Source: Eubacterium sp. (GTDB lineage: Bacteria > Bacillota > Clostridia > Lachnospirales > Lachnospiraceae). Taken from it: 64,000 bases of DNA. Positions 9,619 through 17,315 of this stretch are shown here, piece by piece. A program made the position numbers and the translations under genes. A model generated the notes under the pieces. The model did not search any database. It had not been told where the DNA came from and saw only the letters and a list, made by a program, of their open reading frames with translations. Each line of letters opens with the position of its first letter. The first letter of the stretch is position 1. The stretch spans positions 1 through 64,000 of the forward strand of contig JAILOU010000032.1 in NCBI GenBank assembly GCA_024690665.1. The letters are read 5' to 3'.

Positions 9619-9635
9619 AGAAAGTGGGGCAATGT

Positions 9636-10217
9636 ATGAATTTTCTTACAAGGAAGAATATAGAACGAGCACATAAAAAGAAGAGACGTCAGCTTAGATG
9701 GCTGTTTGAACATCTAAAGCATGTCGGAAGAAATGTGGAGATTGGACCGGATTGGAATATCTCTGCTCCGCAGAAGGTTGAGATTGGAGATCATGTGTGG
9801 ATTGGAGAACATTTTTATGCCAAAGGTGAAGGCGGAATCGTGATAGGTTCCGGAACCATTATCTCAAGAAAAGTGGAAATCTGGACACAAAATCACAACT
9901 ATGACAGTGATGATTTGATGACAATTCCGTATGACAAACGAATGATCCAAAAGCCGGTTACAATCGGCGAAAATGTGTGGTGTGGAACGCACGTGCTGAT
10001 TATGCCGGGAGCTGTAGTTGGTGAGGGCGTCGTCATCGGAGCCGGCTCAGTAGTGACCGGTACGGTTCCGGATTATGCTGTAATCGGAGGAAATCCGGCC
10101 AAGGTGATTAAGTACCGGAATAAGGAGCGGTATCTGCAGTTAAAACAAGAAGGAAAAATATATCTCGATGAGGAATATGACTATGATAAGTCCTCTCTTC
10201 GAAGATCGGAGTGGTAG
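9636..10217 (+). CDS. Hexapeptide-repeat acyltransferase (second of operon)
   Basis: 193 residues. The ATG at 9636 is preferred over the GTG at 9624, which itself supplies the purine-rich AGTGGGG site. Left-handed beta-helix repeats occur from about residue 45 to 165 (VEIGDHVWIGEHFYAKG, VTIGENVWCGTHVLIMPG, VVIGAGSVVTGTVPDYAVIG) with an EIWTQNHNYD catalytic-type segment and the usual C-terminal GGNPAKVIKYR. Likely a sugar O-acetyltransferase of the same polysaccharide pathway. Last gene before the terminator at 10387. Confidence 0.87.
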   Translation: MNFLTRKNIERAHKKKRRQLRWLFEHLKHVGRNVEIGPDWNISAPQKVEIGDHVWIGEHFYAKGEGGIVIGSGTIISRKVEIWTQNHNYDSDDLMTIPYDKRMIQKPVTIGENVWCGTHVLIMPGAVVGEGVVIGAGSVVTGTVPDYAVIGGNPAKVIKYRNKERYLQLKQEGKIYLDEEYDYDKSSLRRSEW

Positions 10218-10319
10218 ATGGACAGTTGAAATTTTCTGTTCATCATTCACAAAAATCAAAAATAATAACTAAAAAATTCTCCTGATTTACCAAAATTTAC
10301 AAAAAATTAAGATTTTGTG

Positions 10320-10348
10320 TTGACATACAAATTTGAGTGGCATAACAT
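10320..10348 (+). promoter_or_regulatory. Candidate promoter of the amtB-PII gene
   Basis: TTGACA, 17-nt spacer, TAACAT. The -10 is preceded by AGTGGCA, a context shared with the promoter at 19733. The transcript would begin near 10355 and run through the hairpin at 10387-10424. Confidence 0.6.
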
Positions 10349-10386
10349 GAAATCAGCAAAATTACAAAAACGACACAAAGCACAAC

Positions 10387-10434
10387 GGCGTGTTATCTAT
10401 CGGCTAGCAGATAGGTAACGCGCCTTTTCTTTTT
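10387..10434 (+). terminator. Strong hairpin with T-tract in the leader of the amtB-PII gene
   Basis: GGCGTGTTATCTATC pairs with GATAGGTAACGCGCC (two wobble pairs), 8-nt loop, then TTTTCTTTTT. It can terminate the polysaccharide operon, but it also lies downstream of the best amtB promoter, so it may attenuate it. Confidence 0.75.
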
Positions 10435-10479
10435 CGTTTTTTTTCGTTTTTGGAAAGATAAGCTAAGGAGGATTTTGAT

Positions 10480-12249
10480 ATGACTCAGGAAATAATGGAT
10501 TTTGTGAGTGGAAGCGTAAGTGAGACCACTTTCGGAGTTTGGTTTTTAATAGGAGCAGCATTAGTATTTTGGATGCAGGCAGGATTTGCCATGGTAGAAT
10601 CCGGTTTTACCAGAGCAAAGAACGCCGGTAACATCATTATGAAGAACCTGATGGACTTTTGTATTGGTACAGTAATGTTTATCGTCATCGGTTCGGCTTT
10701 CTTACTTGGAGAAGATTATTTTGGATTCATCGGAAAACCGGGATTTGATATGTTCTCAAATTATGGAAGCTTTGATTATTCAGCATTTGTATTTAACTTG
10801 GTATTCTGCGCAACAACTGCAACGATTGTATCGGGAGCAGTTGCAGAACGAACAAAATTTTCTTCGTACTGTATTTATTCAGCATGTCTGTCCGGTATCT
10901 TATATCCAATCGAAGCGCATTGGACATGGGGCGGTGGCTGGTTGGCAAACATGGGATTCCATGATTTTGCAGGTTCGAACTGTATTCATATGGTTGGTGG
11001 CCTGTGCGCACTGGTTGGTGCAGCAATGCTTGGACCTCGTATTGGAAAGTTTAAAAAAGATTCTGACGGAAAAGTCATTAAGGTTAATGCAATTCCGGGA
11101 CATAACCTGCCAATCGGCGCACTTGGTGTGTTCATCTTATGGCTTGGCTGGTATGGATTTAACGGAGCAGCAGCAACATCGGTTGAACAGCTGGGATCTA
11201 TTTTCTTAACAACAACAATCGCACCTGCAGTTGCAACTGTAACCTGTATGATATTTACCTGGGCAAAATACGGTAAGCCTGATGTGTCAATGTGTTTGAA
11301 TGCATCGCTGGCCGGCCTGGTTGCCATCACAGCACCTTGTGATGTTACGGACGTGACCGGATCACTGATTATCGGTATTGTAGCAGGACTATTGGTAGTG
11401 TTTGGGGTATGGCTATTGGATTACAAACTTCATATCGATGATCCGGTAGGTGCCGTAGCAGTTCACTTTATTAATGGTATCTGGGGAACAATTGCAGTTG
11501 GGTTATTTGCAACACCGGCAGCACCTGGATATTCACTGGCTGACAGCAGTGGAAATACCCTGGTTGGTTTGTTCTATGGAGGCGGATTTAAGCTTCTTGG
11601 AATTCAGTTTGTTGGATTATTTGCCACAATGGCATGGGCTCTTGTCGTCATTCTAATTGTATTTGGAATTATTAAAAAGACAGCTGGCCTTCGCGTATCT
11701 GCAGAAGAGGAAATCATGGGTCTTGATGCTACCGAGCATGACCTTGCAAGTGCATATGCGGACTTTGCACTGACTTCTTCTATTAATAACTTCTCTTCAC
11801 ATGAAGAAATTCCGCTTCCGGAAGATGCAGTTCCAATGGATGAGGCAGTTCCGGTACAGCTTCGTACACCGGAACATAATGTTGCAACAGGAAGTGATGT
11901 GGCACTGACCAAGATTACTATTTTTGCAAAGCAGAGCAAGTATGATGCACTTGCAGATGCGATGAACAAGATCGGAATCAATGGTATGACCGTAACCAAT
12001 GTACTTGGATGTGGCACGCAGCGTGGCAGAACAAGTTCTTACCGTGGTGTTCCGCTTGAGATGAATCTGCTTCCTAAAATTCAGGTTGATATCGTGGTAA
12101 GTAAGATTTCACCACAGACAGTTATTGATACTGCCAAGAAGGTGCTTTATACCGGTCATCCGGGAGATGGTAAGATCTTTGTCTACAATGTAGATAATGC
12201 AATCCGAATCAGCTCCGGAGCAGAAGGTTATGCAGCACTTCAAGATTAA
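10480..12249 (+). CDS. amt: Ammonium transporter AmtB fused to a PII regulatory domain
   Basis: 589 residues with AAGGAGG at 10465. Residues 1-410 are an Amt/MEP channel with about 11 membrane segments (FWMQAGFAMVESGFTRAKNA, HWTWGGGWLANMGFHDFAGS, WLGWYGFNGAA). A linker of about 70 residues joins a C-terminal PII/GlnK domain (about 475-580: KITIFAKQSKYDALADAMNK, RGRTSSYRGVP, GHPGDGKIFVYNVDNAIRI). The T-loop lacks the uridylylated Tyr of enteric GlnK (RGVPL where enteric GlnK has RGAEY), so uridylylation is unlikely; binding of ATP/ADP and 2-oxoglutarate is plausible. Normally GlnK is a separate protein that plugs the channel; here it is tethered. Confidence 0.93.
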   Translation: MTQEIMDFVSGSVSETTFGVWFLIGAALVFWMQAGFAMVESGFTRAKNAGNIIMKNLMDFCIGTVMFIVIGSAFLLGEDYFGFIGKPGFDMFSNYGSFDYSAFVFNLVFCATTATIVSGAVAERTKFSSYCIYSACLSGILYPIEAHWTWGGGWLANMGFHDFAGSNCIHMVGGLCALVGAAMLGPRIGKFKKDSDGKVIKVNAIPGHNLPIGALGVFILWLGWYGFNGAAATSVEQLGSIFLTTTIAPAVATVTCMIFTWAKYGKPDVSMCLNASLAGLVAITAPCDVTDVTGSLIIGIVAGLLVVFGVWLLDYKLHIDDPVGAVAVHFINGIWGTIAVGLFATPAAPGYSLADSSGNTLVGLFYGGGFKLLGIQFVGLFATMAWALVVILIVFGIIKKTAGLRVSAEEEIMGLDATEHDLASAYADFALTSSINNFSSHEEIPLPEDAVPMDEAVPVQLRTPEHNVATGSDVALTKITIFAKQSKYDALADAMNKIGINGMTVTNVLGCGTQRGRTSSYRGVPLEMNLLPKIQVDIVVSKISPQTVIDTAKKVLYTGHPGDGKIFVYNVDNAIRISSGAEGYAALQD

Positions 12250-12285
12250 GACTCTTACATAATATTATTGAACTACTTCCGTTTA

Positions 12286-12321
12286 GGCGGCTATGTCGTG
12301 AGGCATAGCCGTCTTTTTTTT
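12286..12321 (+). terminator. Rho-independent terminator of amtB-PII
   Basis: GGCGGCTATG pairs with CATAGCCGTC around TCGTGAGG, followed by nine T residues. Confidence 0.88.
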
Positions 12322-12389
12322 AAAATATGCGATTGTTCCCCTATATCGGACACAGGTCAGTTATAATAGAAGAAAAGAGGGGGCTGCGT

Positions 12390-12860
12390 ATGCGTAAACT
12401 GAAAGAAATGTCAAAAAGGGAACGAATCAGATTATTTATATCTTCTCTGGCGTTGGTAGTCGTTTTGATTGTTGGGGAATTTCTTTTTGGGCAAAAAGAA
12501 AACAATTGCATTCATCCGGGGTGTGAAGAGCCACTGGTGGAGGGAACGAAGTACTGCAAGGAACACTTAGCAGAAAAAGAGGAAGAAAAGAGTACATATT
12601 CAAAGTATTCCACGAAGAATTTTTCTTCTTCCTCAAACTCTTCAAGCTCCTCAAGTTCTTCAAGCTCTTCAAGTTCTTCGGGCTCTTCAGGCTCATCAAG
12701 TTCCGGAAGTTCTAAGAACAAATCATCGTCCGGAACTGAGCAGGATAATTTAATCAACGATCCGGAAGACTACGATGATCCGGGAGATTATGCGGATGAT
12801 GCAGGAGATACTGATTTTGATTCCTGGGACGATGCCTATGATTATTGGGAAGATTATTGA
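12390..12860 (+). CDS. Single-pass membrane protein with zinc-finger-like motif, poly-Ser linker and acidic tail
   Basis: 156 residues, start at 12390 after AGAGGGGG; the longer frame from 12327 has no site. One membrane anchor (about residues 14-34, LFISSLALVVVLIVGEFLFG), then CIHPGCEEP...YCKEH, a C-x4-C-x11-C-x2-H pattern like small metal-binding knuckles, then about 35 Ser in a row-rich linker and an Asp/Tyr-rich C-terminus. I know no function. TATAAT at 12362 may be its -10 without a clear -35. The Ser tract uses TCT/TTC-type repeats (TCTTCAAGC), a minisatellite-like stretch likely to vary between strains. Confidence 0.75.
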   Translation: MRKLKEMSKRERIRLFISSLALVVVLIVGEFLFGQKENNCIHPGCEEPLVEGTKYCKEHLAEKEEEKSTYSKYSTKNFSSSSNSSSSSSSSSSSSSSGSSGSSSSGSSKNKSSSGTEQDNLINDPEDYDDPGDYADDAGDTDFDSWDDAYDYWEDY

Positions 12861-12886
12861 TATTTCCCCATGAAAATTGGTAAGAT
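12857..12886 (+). promoter_or_regulatory. Candidate promoter of the Nudix-GH25 gene pair
   Basis: TTGATA, 18-nt spacer, TAAGAT; begins at the stop codon of the preceding gene and ends 34 nt before the Nudix start. Confidence 0.45.
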
Positions 12887-12920
12887 AGATAGGAAATCAT
12901 AATTTAGGAGAGTTTAGAAA

Positions 12921-13511
12921 TTGGATCAGAAGAAAGAAAACAATCTTAGCTGGGAAGAAGTGCGCTGTGAGCACATCTGGCAGGATGGATATATTGACTT
13001 TCGAAAGCTGGCTTATAAAATGCCGGACGGAAGTATTAATGAGCCTTATTACAGTTACAGCAGAAGGGACTATGCGGTAATTGTGGCGTTAGATGAACAA
13101 GGTAATTGTATCTGCGTGCAGCAGTATCGTCACGGAATCAAACAGGTTACAACGGAATTTTGCGCCGGAGGAATTGAACGAACAGACGGTAAAGAATATG
13201 GTGGCAGTAAAACAGCAAGTGAGGATGCCCTTGCAGCGGCTCAGCGCGAACTGCTAGAAGAGACCGGATATGAATCGAATGAGTGGCAGCATCTTATGAC
13301 GATTCCTTCTAATGCAACAATTGCAGATAATTATGCGCATCTGTTTTTGGCAAAGAACTGTAAGAAAGTAGCCGGTCAGTCATTAGATGACAATGAATTT
13401 TTAGACGTTATTACAATATCCAAAGAGCAGTTGTCTAATCTGATTAAGAACGGGGAGTTTCAGCAGGCCATGCATGTTCTTGCGTGGATGCTTGCAGGGG
13501 AGAGATTATGA
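12921..13511 (+). CDS. Nudix hydrolase (ADP-ribose pyrophosphatase-like)
   Basis: 196 residues. No suitable ATG exists near the start; TTG at 12921 follows TAGGAGAG and gives the usual N-terminus of this group. The Nudix box is present as GGIE...AAAQRELLEETGY (about residues 80-115) but carries roughly 13 extra residues (RTDGKEYGGSKTASED) between its Gly pair and the REXXEE core. The family cleaves nucleoside diphosphates linked to another group, here likely ADP-ribose. Its ATGA stop overlaps the next gene. Confidence 0.85.
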   Translation: MDQKKENNLSWEEVRCEHIWQDGYIDFRKLAYKMPDGSINEPYYSYSRRDYAVIVALDEQGNCICVQQYRHGIKQVTTEFCAGGIERTDGKEYGGSKTASEDALAAAQRELLEETGYESNEWQHLMTIPSNATIADNYAHLFLAKNCKKVAGQSLDDNEFLDVITISKEQLSNLIKNGEFQQAMHVLAWMLAGERL

Positions 13512-14350
13512 AAAAGAAACTGTTTTGTATCGGGATGATAGCGGCCTTACTGTTTAGTATGACAGGTTGTGGCAACTCCGAAGAAGAAGAAGTTGTGACA
13601 GATGAGGTTAAGACCATTTCTTTTGTGGATGCTCAGGGAGAATATCACGAACTGACTGTGGATGCAGATGTTGAGGAAAATGCCTATACGGCAGAGAATT
13701 TTGTTTTAGATGGACAGTACATGACTTATGAGGACGACAATTATACGTCGAGTGTCGGAGTAGATGTCTCGAAATTTCAAGGTGATATTAATTGGAAGAA
13801 GGTCGCAGCTGCCGGGATTGAGTATGCATTTATCCGCGTGGGATATCGGGGATACAGTGAGGGCAAACTGAATCTGGATAAGAAGTTTAAGAAGAACATA
13901 AAAGGTGCATTAAAGGCCGGTCTCGATGTAGGTGTGTATTTCTTTTCACAGGCAATCAGTGAAGAAGAAGCCATAGAAGAGGCGGAGTTTGTGATGGATG
14001 CAGTAGAAGGCTATGACCTTCAGCTTCCGATTGTCTATGACCCCGAGAGTATCTTAAACGAGGAAGCCAGAACCGACGATGTGAGCGCAGAGCAGTTTAC
14101 CAAGAATACGGTGGCTTTTTGCAAGACGATAAAAGAGGGCGGTTATGATGCGATGGTGTATGCCAATTTAATGTGGCAGGCCTATAAGTTAGATCTTGGA
14201 GAACTTACAGGTATTCCGATGTGGTATGCGGATTATGAGGCTAAGCCGCAGACACCATATCACTTTGAGTACTGGCAATACACCGATACCGGAAGTGTTG
14301 ACGGAATCTCGGGAGATGTGGATTTGGACATTCGATTAATAAAAAAGTAA
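13508..14350 (+). CDS. GH25 lysozyme-like lipoprotein
   Basis: 280 residues, start at 13508 overlapping the Nudix stop. A lipoprotein signal ends at a lipobox (SMTGC, Cys about residue 19). The GH25 domain spans about residues 75-280: GVDVSKFQGDINWKKVAAAG, YAFIRVGYRGY, PIVYDPES with the catalytic Asp and Glu pair (DPE; family usually D-x-E), and YWQYTDTGSVDGISGDVDLD. It should cut the muramic acid-glucosamine bond of peptidoglycan outside the membrane. Co-transcribed with the Nudix gene; the transcript ends at the hairpin inside the convergent LysR gene. Confidence 0.9.
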   Translation: MKKKLFCIGMIAALLFSMTGCGNSEEEEVVTDEVKTISFVDAQGEYHELTVDADVEENAYTAENFVLDGQYMTYEDDNYTSSVGVDVSKFQGDINWKKVAAAGIEYAFIRVGYRGYSEGKLNLDKKFKKNIKGALKAGLDVGVYFFSQAISEEEAIEEAEFVMDAVEGYDLQLPIVYDPESILNEEARTDDVSAEQFTKNTVAFCKTIKEGGYDAMVYANLMWQAYKLDLGELTGIPMWYADYEAKPQTPYHFEYWQYTDTGSVDGISGDVDLDIRLIKK

Positions 14351-14352
14351 GA

Positions 14353-15228
14353 CTATATGAGCTCAGAGCATATTTTCTGAATGCGTTCAGAGAATATGCT
14401 TTCTTTTTGCCATAAAAAGGCGAAGTCGTGCTTCATGGAAAAGTCGCGAAGCTTGATTTCTCTTATGGTACCTTCTTCAAGTTCTCGTTTAACGGCAGCT
14501 TTATATAAGAAGGTGATGCCACAGTCGAGCAAAAGAAGCTGGATAATGGAGTGCATATTTTCAATCTGCAGATAGTGCGTAAAATGACTGACGTCATAGC
14601 CGTGAATCGCGAGATTGCGCTCTAGGATGTTACGGGTTCCAGAGCCCGGTTCTCGAATCAGAATCCGCTCGTTAAATAAATCTTTTAAGTAACGCGGTTC
14701 CTTTGAAAATGTATGCTGCGCGCTGCAGACGGCAATAAAGTCAACAGACTGCCAGACCATGGAATCATACTGTTCTTTGGGAAAATAGCCTTCCACCAGG
14801 GCGAAGTCAATCACACCTTGTTCTAAAGAAGATAGAAGGTCTGAAGTGTTGGCAAAGTGAATCTTCACATCTGTTTTGGGATGAGCGGCAAGATACCGGC
14901 TGATGGGATCTGCGATGGCATACTCACCGATGGTCATGGTCACGCCAAACGAAATGGTCTGTGGCATATTGGCTGGTTCACCGAGCGACTCAACCAGTTT
15001 TAACTCGTCATTTTTTAACAGATTCATTTTTTCATATAAGAGCCGGCCGGCGTCTGTAAGAAGCAGCTTTTTGCCATCTTGGGTAAAGAGTTTGGCTCCA
15101 TAGTATTTTTCGAGATATTTGATATGCTGTGATACTGCAGGCTGTGTAATATGCAATTCGTCTGCGGCGCGCGTGAAGTTCATCGTCTCACAGGCAGTGA
15201 GAAAGGTATGAATGCGAAAGTCTAACAT
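14353..15228 (-). CDS. LysR-family regulator (YeiE/CysB-like context)
   Basis: 291 residues. N-terminal winged helix-turn-helix: NFTRAADELHITQPAVSQHI (about residues 17-36), followed by a substrate-binding domain with two lobes (ISFGVTMTIGEYAIADPISR onwards). It is divergent from the YeiH-type transporter gene, an arrangement also known for yeiE/yeiH in enteric bacteria, so it most likely controls that gene from the shared 119-nt intergenic region. The effector is unknown; a sulfur or anion signal is inference from context. Confidence 0.88.
   Translation of the reverse strand: MLDFRIHTFLTACETMNFTRAADELHITQPAVSQHIKYLEKYYGAKLFTQDGKKLLLTDAGRLLYEKMNLLKNDELKLVESLGEPANMPQTISFGVTMTIGEYAIADPISRYLAAHPKTDVKIHFANTSDLLSSLEQGVIDFALVEGYFPKEQYDSMVWQSVDFIAVCSAQHTFSKEPRYLKDLFNERILIREPGSGTRNILERNLAIHGYDVSHFTHYLQIENMHSIIQLLLLDCGITFLYKAAVKRELEEGTIREIKLRDFSMKHDFAFLWQKESIFSERIQKICSELI
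14367..14408 (+). terminator. Terminator of the GH25 gene embedded in the LysR coding end
   Basis: AGCATATTTTCTGAA pairs with TTCAGAGAATATGCT, 3-nt loop, then TTCTTTTT. The stem encodes the C-terminal residues of the convergent LysR protein. Confidence 0.8.
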
Positions 15229-15347
15229 AAATGCCTCCTGTAATCATTATATATATTTATGGTTTGATTATAATATATAATTTTATCTTTTGGAAATGCT
15301 TTTCTATAATGGACTACAGACAAGAAAAAGTTTTGGAGGCGAGAGAT
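15229..15347. promoter_or_regulatory. Divergent LysR-yeiH control region
   Basis: A very AT-rich stretch with TATAAT at 15269-15274 and 15305-15310. The second fits a -10 for the transporter (TTTATC 17 nt upstream). Alternating TA runs at 15247-15280 could hold LysR sites, but I cannot fix an exact T-N11-A box. Confidence 0.45.
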
Positions 15348-16385
15348 ATGAAGTTTATCAAAAATAAAGGAATTGGAATCCTCGTATGTTTTGCAATCGC
15401 GATTCCATCCTGGCTGCTTGGCAAGATGATACCAATCGTGGGAGGTGCGGTGATCGCGATTATTATCGGAATGGTGATTGCACTGTTTTGGAATGAGAAA
15501 GGCAGGGCTGCGGATGGTATTAAGTTTACTTCTAAGTTTATATTGCAGGCTGCAATCGTACTGCTTGGATTTGGAATGGATCTGGGGGTAGTACTTGCGA
15601 CCGGAAAGCAGTCCCTGCCGATTATTGTGTGTACGATTGCCACATCGCTGATTATTTCTTGGATTTTGCATCGAAGCATGAAGGTGACAGGTAATACGGC
15701 AGTGCTCGTCGGTGTCGGCTCTTCCATCTGCGGCGGAAGTGCTATTGCAGCAACGGCCCCGGTGGTGGATGCTGATGATGATGAAGTGGCGCAGTCAATT
15801 TCGGTTATTTTCTTTTTTAACGTACTTGCGGCGCTCATTTTCCCGACACTTGGTAAATTAATCGGATTTGATACATCGTCCGGAGAGGCATTTGGCGTAT
15901 TTGCGGGAACAGCGGTTAACGACACTTCTTCCGTAACCGCAACCGCCGCTACCTGGGACAGCATGTGGAGCCTGGGAAGTCAGACGCTTGATAAAGCGGT
16001 TACGGTAAAACTTACAAGAACACTGGCGATTATACCGATTACACTGGTGCTTTCCATGATGGGAGCCAAGGCTGCAAGTGAACAGGGAGCAGGCGGTCAA
16101 AAGTTCAGCTTAAAGAGAGCATTTCCGATGTTCATCTTATACTTCGTGATTGCATCAGTGATTACAACGATTGCACTTGCGCTTGGGGTGCCTTCTGATG
16201 TGTTTGCGCCGTTAAAAGAACTGAGCAAATTCTGTATCGTGATGGCGATGGCTGCAATCGGATTAAACAGTAATGTAATCAAACTGATTAAATCCGGCAG
16301 TAAACCGCTTATTATTGGGGCGTGTTGCTGGGCCGGAATTACGGTTGTATCTTTGGTCATGCAGCATGTCATGGGCATTATGTAG
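15348..16385 (+). CDS. yeiH: YeiH/UPF0324 family putative anion (sulfate) exporter
   Basis: 345 residues. The start is the ATG at 15348, seven nt or so after TTGGAGG; the frame extends upstream but that part is the promoter region. About 10 membrane helices, with family segments GGAVIAIIIGMVIAL, ILQAAIVLLGFGMDLG, VGVGSSICGGSAIAATAPVV and GTAVNDTSSVTATA. Substrate assignment as sulfate is only a family label; the transported molecule is not settled. Adjacent LysR gene probably regulates it. Confidence 0.88.
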   Translation: MKFIKNKGIGILVCFAIAIPSWLLGKMIPIVGGAVIAIIIGMVIALFWNEKGRAADGIKFTSKFILQAAIVLLGFGMDLGVVLATGKQSLPIIVCTIATSLIISWILHRSMKVTGNTAVLVGVGSSICGGSAIAATAPVVDADDDEVAQSISVIFFFNVLAALIFPTLGKLIGFDTSSGEAFGVFAGTAVNDTSSVTATAATWDSMWSLGSQTLDKAVTVKLTRTLAIIPITLVLSMMGAKAASEQGAGGQKFSLKRAFPMFILYFVIASVITTIALALGVPSDVFAPLKELSKFCIVMAMAAIGLNSNVIKLIKSGSKPLIIGACCWAGITVVSLVMQHVMGIM

Positions 16386-16394
16386 AAGATCAGG

Positions 16395-16430
16395 GCATCT
16401 GTTTCCATATGGGAGACGGATGCTTTTTTT
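16395..16430 (+). terminator. Terminator of the yeiH gene
   Basis: GCATCTGTTTCC pairs with GGGAGACGGATGC around ATAT (minor mismatch), then seven T residues. Confidence 0.85.
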
Positions 16431-16518
16431 CGTTTTTGAAAAGCAGCCTTGAAATCAGCCCGGATAACTGTGTAAAATAAGAAAAACAGACATGATTGCA
16501 AGCAAAGGAGAGAGAGTA

Positions 16519-16842
16519 TTGGGATTATTTGATCGAATGAAACAAGGTGATATCAATCAGCAGCTTGAGACATATAAAAAGACGCCGGGAGCAGTTCTTT
16601 TAGATGTCAGAGAGACGCATGAATTCAGTCAGGGGCATATACCGGGAGCTGTGAATCTTCCGGGGACAACGATTCAAAATGCGCCGTCGGTTGTGAAGAA
16701 AAAGGAGACGCCGATTTTTGCCTATTGTCTTAGCGGAGCAAGAAGTTCACGCGCCGTACAGGCACTTAAATCTATGGGCTACACCAATGTGACGAATATT
16801 GGCGGCGTTAACAGATACAAAGGCAATTTGGAAAGGGGTTAA
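16519..16842 (+). CDS. Single-domain rhodanese-like protein
   Basis: About 107 residues using TTG at 16519, which has AAAGGAG ideally placed; an ATG at 16492 is in frame but has no site and would bury the Shine-Dalgarno in coding sequence. The rhodanese fold shows LLDVRETHEFSQGHIPGAVN and the active loop YCLSGARSSRA with the sulfur-carrying Cys. It would transfer sulfane sulfur. Four nt before the cupin gene, therefore an operon; proximity to the YeiH anion exporter hints at sulfur metabolism. Confidence 0.85.
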   Translation: MGLFDRMKQGDINQQLETYKKTPGAVLLDVRETHEFSQGHIPGAVNLPGTTIQNAPSVVKKKETPIFAYCLSGARSSRAVQALKSMGYTNVTNIGGVNRYKGNLERG

Positions 16843-16846
16843 GAAG

Positions 16847-17203
16847 ATGTACAGAAGACAAGAAGACATCCGCGTTCGAAACGTGGAACATCTTAAGGAT
16901 GGAGATGGCACATTGACATTTTATGACTGGCTCTTGCCGGAGGATGCACCGGGACATGGAAAGGTGTTTTCAAAACTTGTGATTCCTAAGGGATGTTCGA
17001 TTGGCTATCATGAGCATGACGGGGAATTTGAGACGTATTATGTGTTAAGTGGAGAAGCGCTGGTGAATGATAATGGCAAGGAACTGATCCTTCATCCGGG
17101 AGATATGCATATGTGTCCAAGTGGGTCGGGACATGGTGTACGCAACGAGCAGGAAGAGGATCTTGTCATGATGATTATGATTATGCATGACCTATCTGTC
17201 TAG
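16847..17203 (+). CDS. Small cupin-domain protein
   Basis: 118 residues, start at 16847 after AAGGGG in the rhodanese 3' end. A single cupin barrel with the two metal-site motifs GCSIGYHEHDGEFETYYVLSG and HPGDMHMCPSGSGHGVRN, giving the usual His/Glu metal ligands. The reaction is unknown: small cupins include isomerases, dioxygenases and ligand sensors. A 7-bp inverted repeat (CTATCTG/CAGATAG) overlaps its stop codon. Confidence 0.82.
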   Translation: MYRRQEDIRVRNVEHLKDGDGTLTFYDWLLPEDAPGHGKVFSKLVIPKGCSIGYHEHDGEFETYYVLSGEALVNDNGKELILHPGDMHMCPSGSGHGVRNEQEEDLVMMIMIMHDLSV

Positions 17204-17255
17204 CAGATAGTATACGGTTCGAAACGAAGTTAGAGTTTGTTACTATTTGTTTTGG

Positions 17256-17284
17256 TTGTCTTTCAAAACAAGACCATTTATAAT
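17256..17284 (+). promoter_or_regulatory. Candidate promoter of the metallo-beta-lactamase fold gene
   Basis: TTGTCT, 17-nt spacer, TATAAT; 31 nt before the start codon. Confidence 0.6.
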
Positions 17285-17315
17285 AAAAGAGTACTAATGA
17301 TAGAGGAAAATAGAC

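Noticed and set aside
10325..10350. Sigma-54 promoter before amtB
   Set aside because: TGGCAT is present but the -12 GC element is missing; a good sigma-A promoter fits instead.
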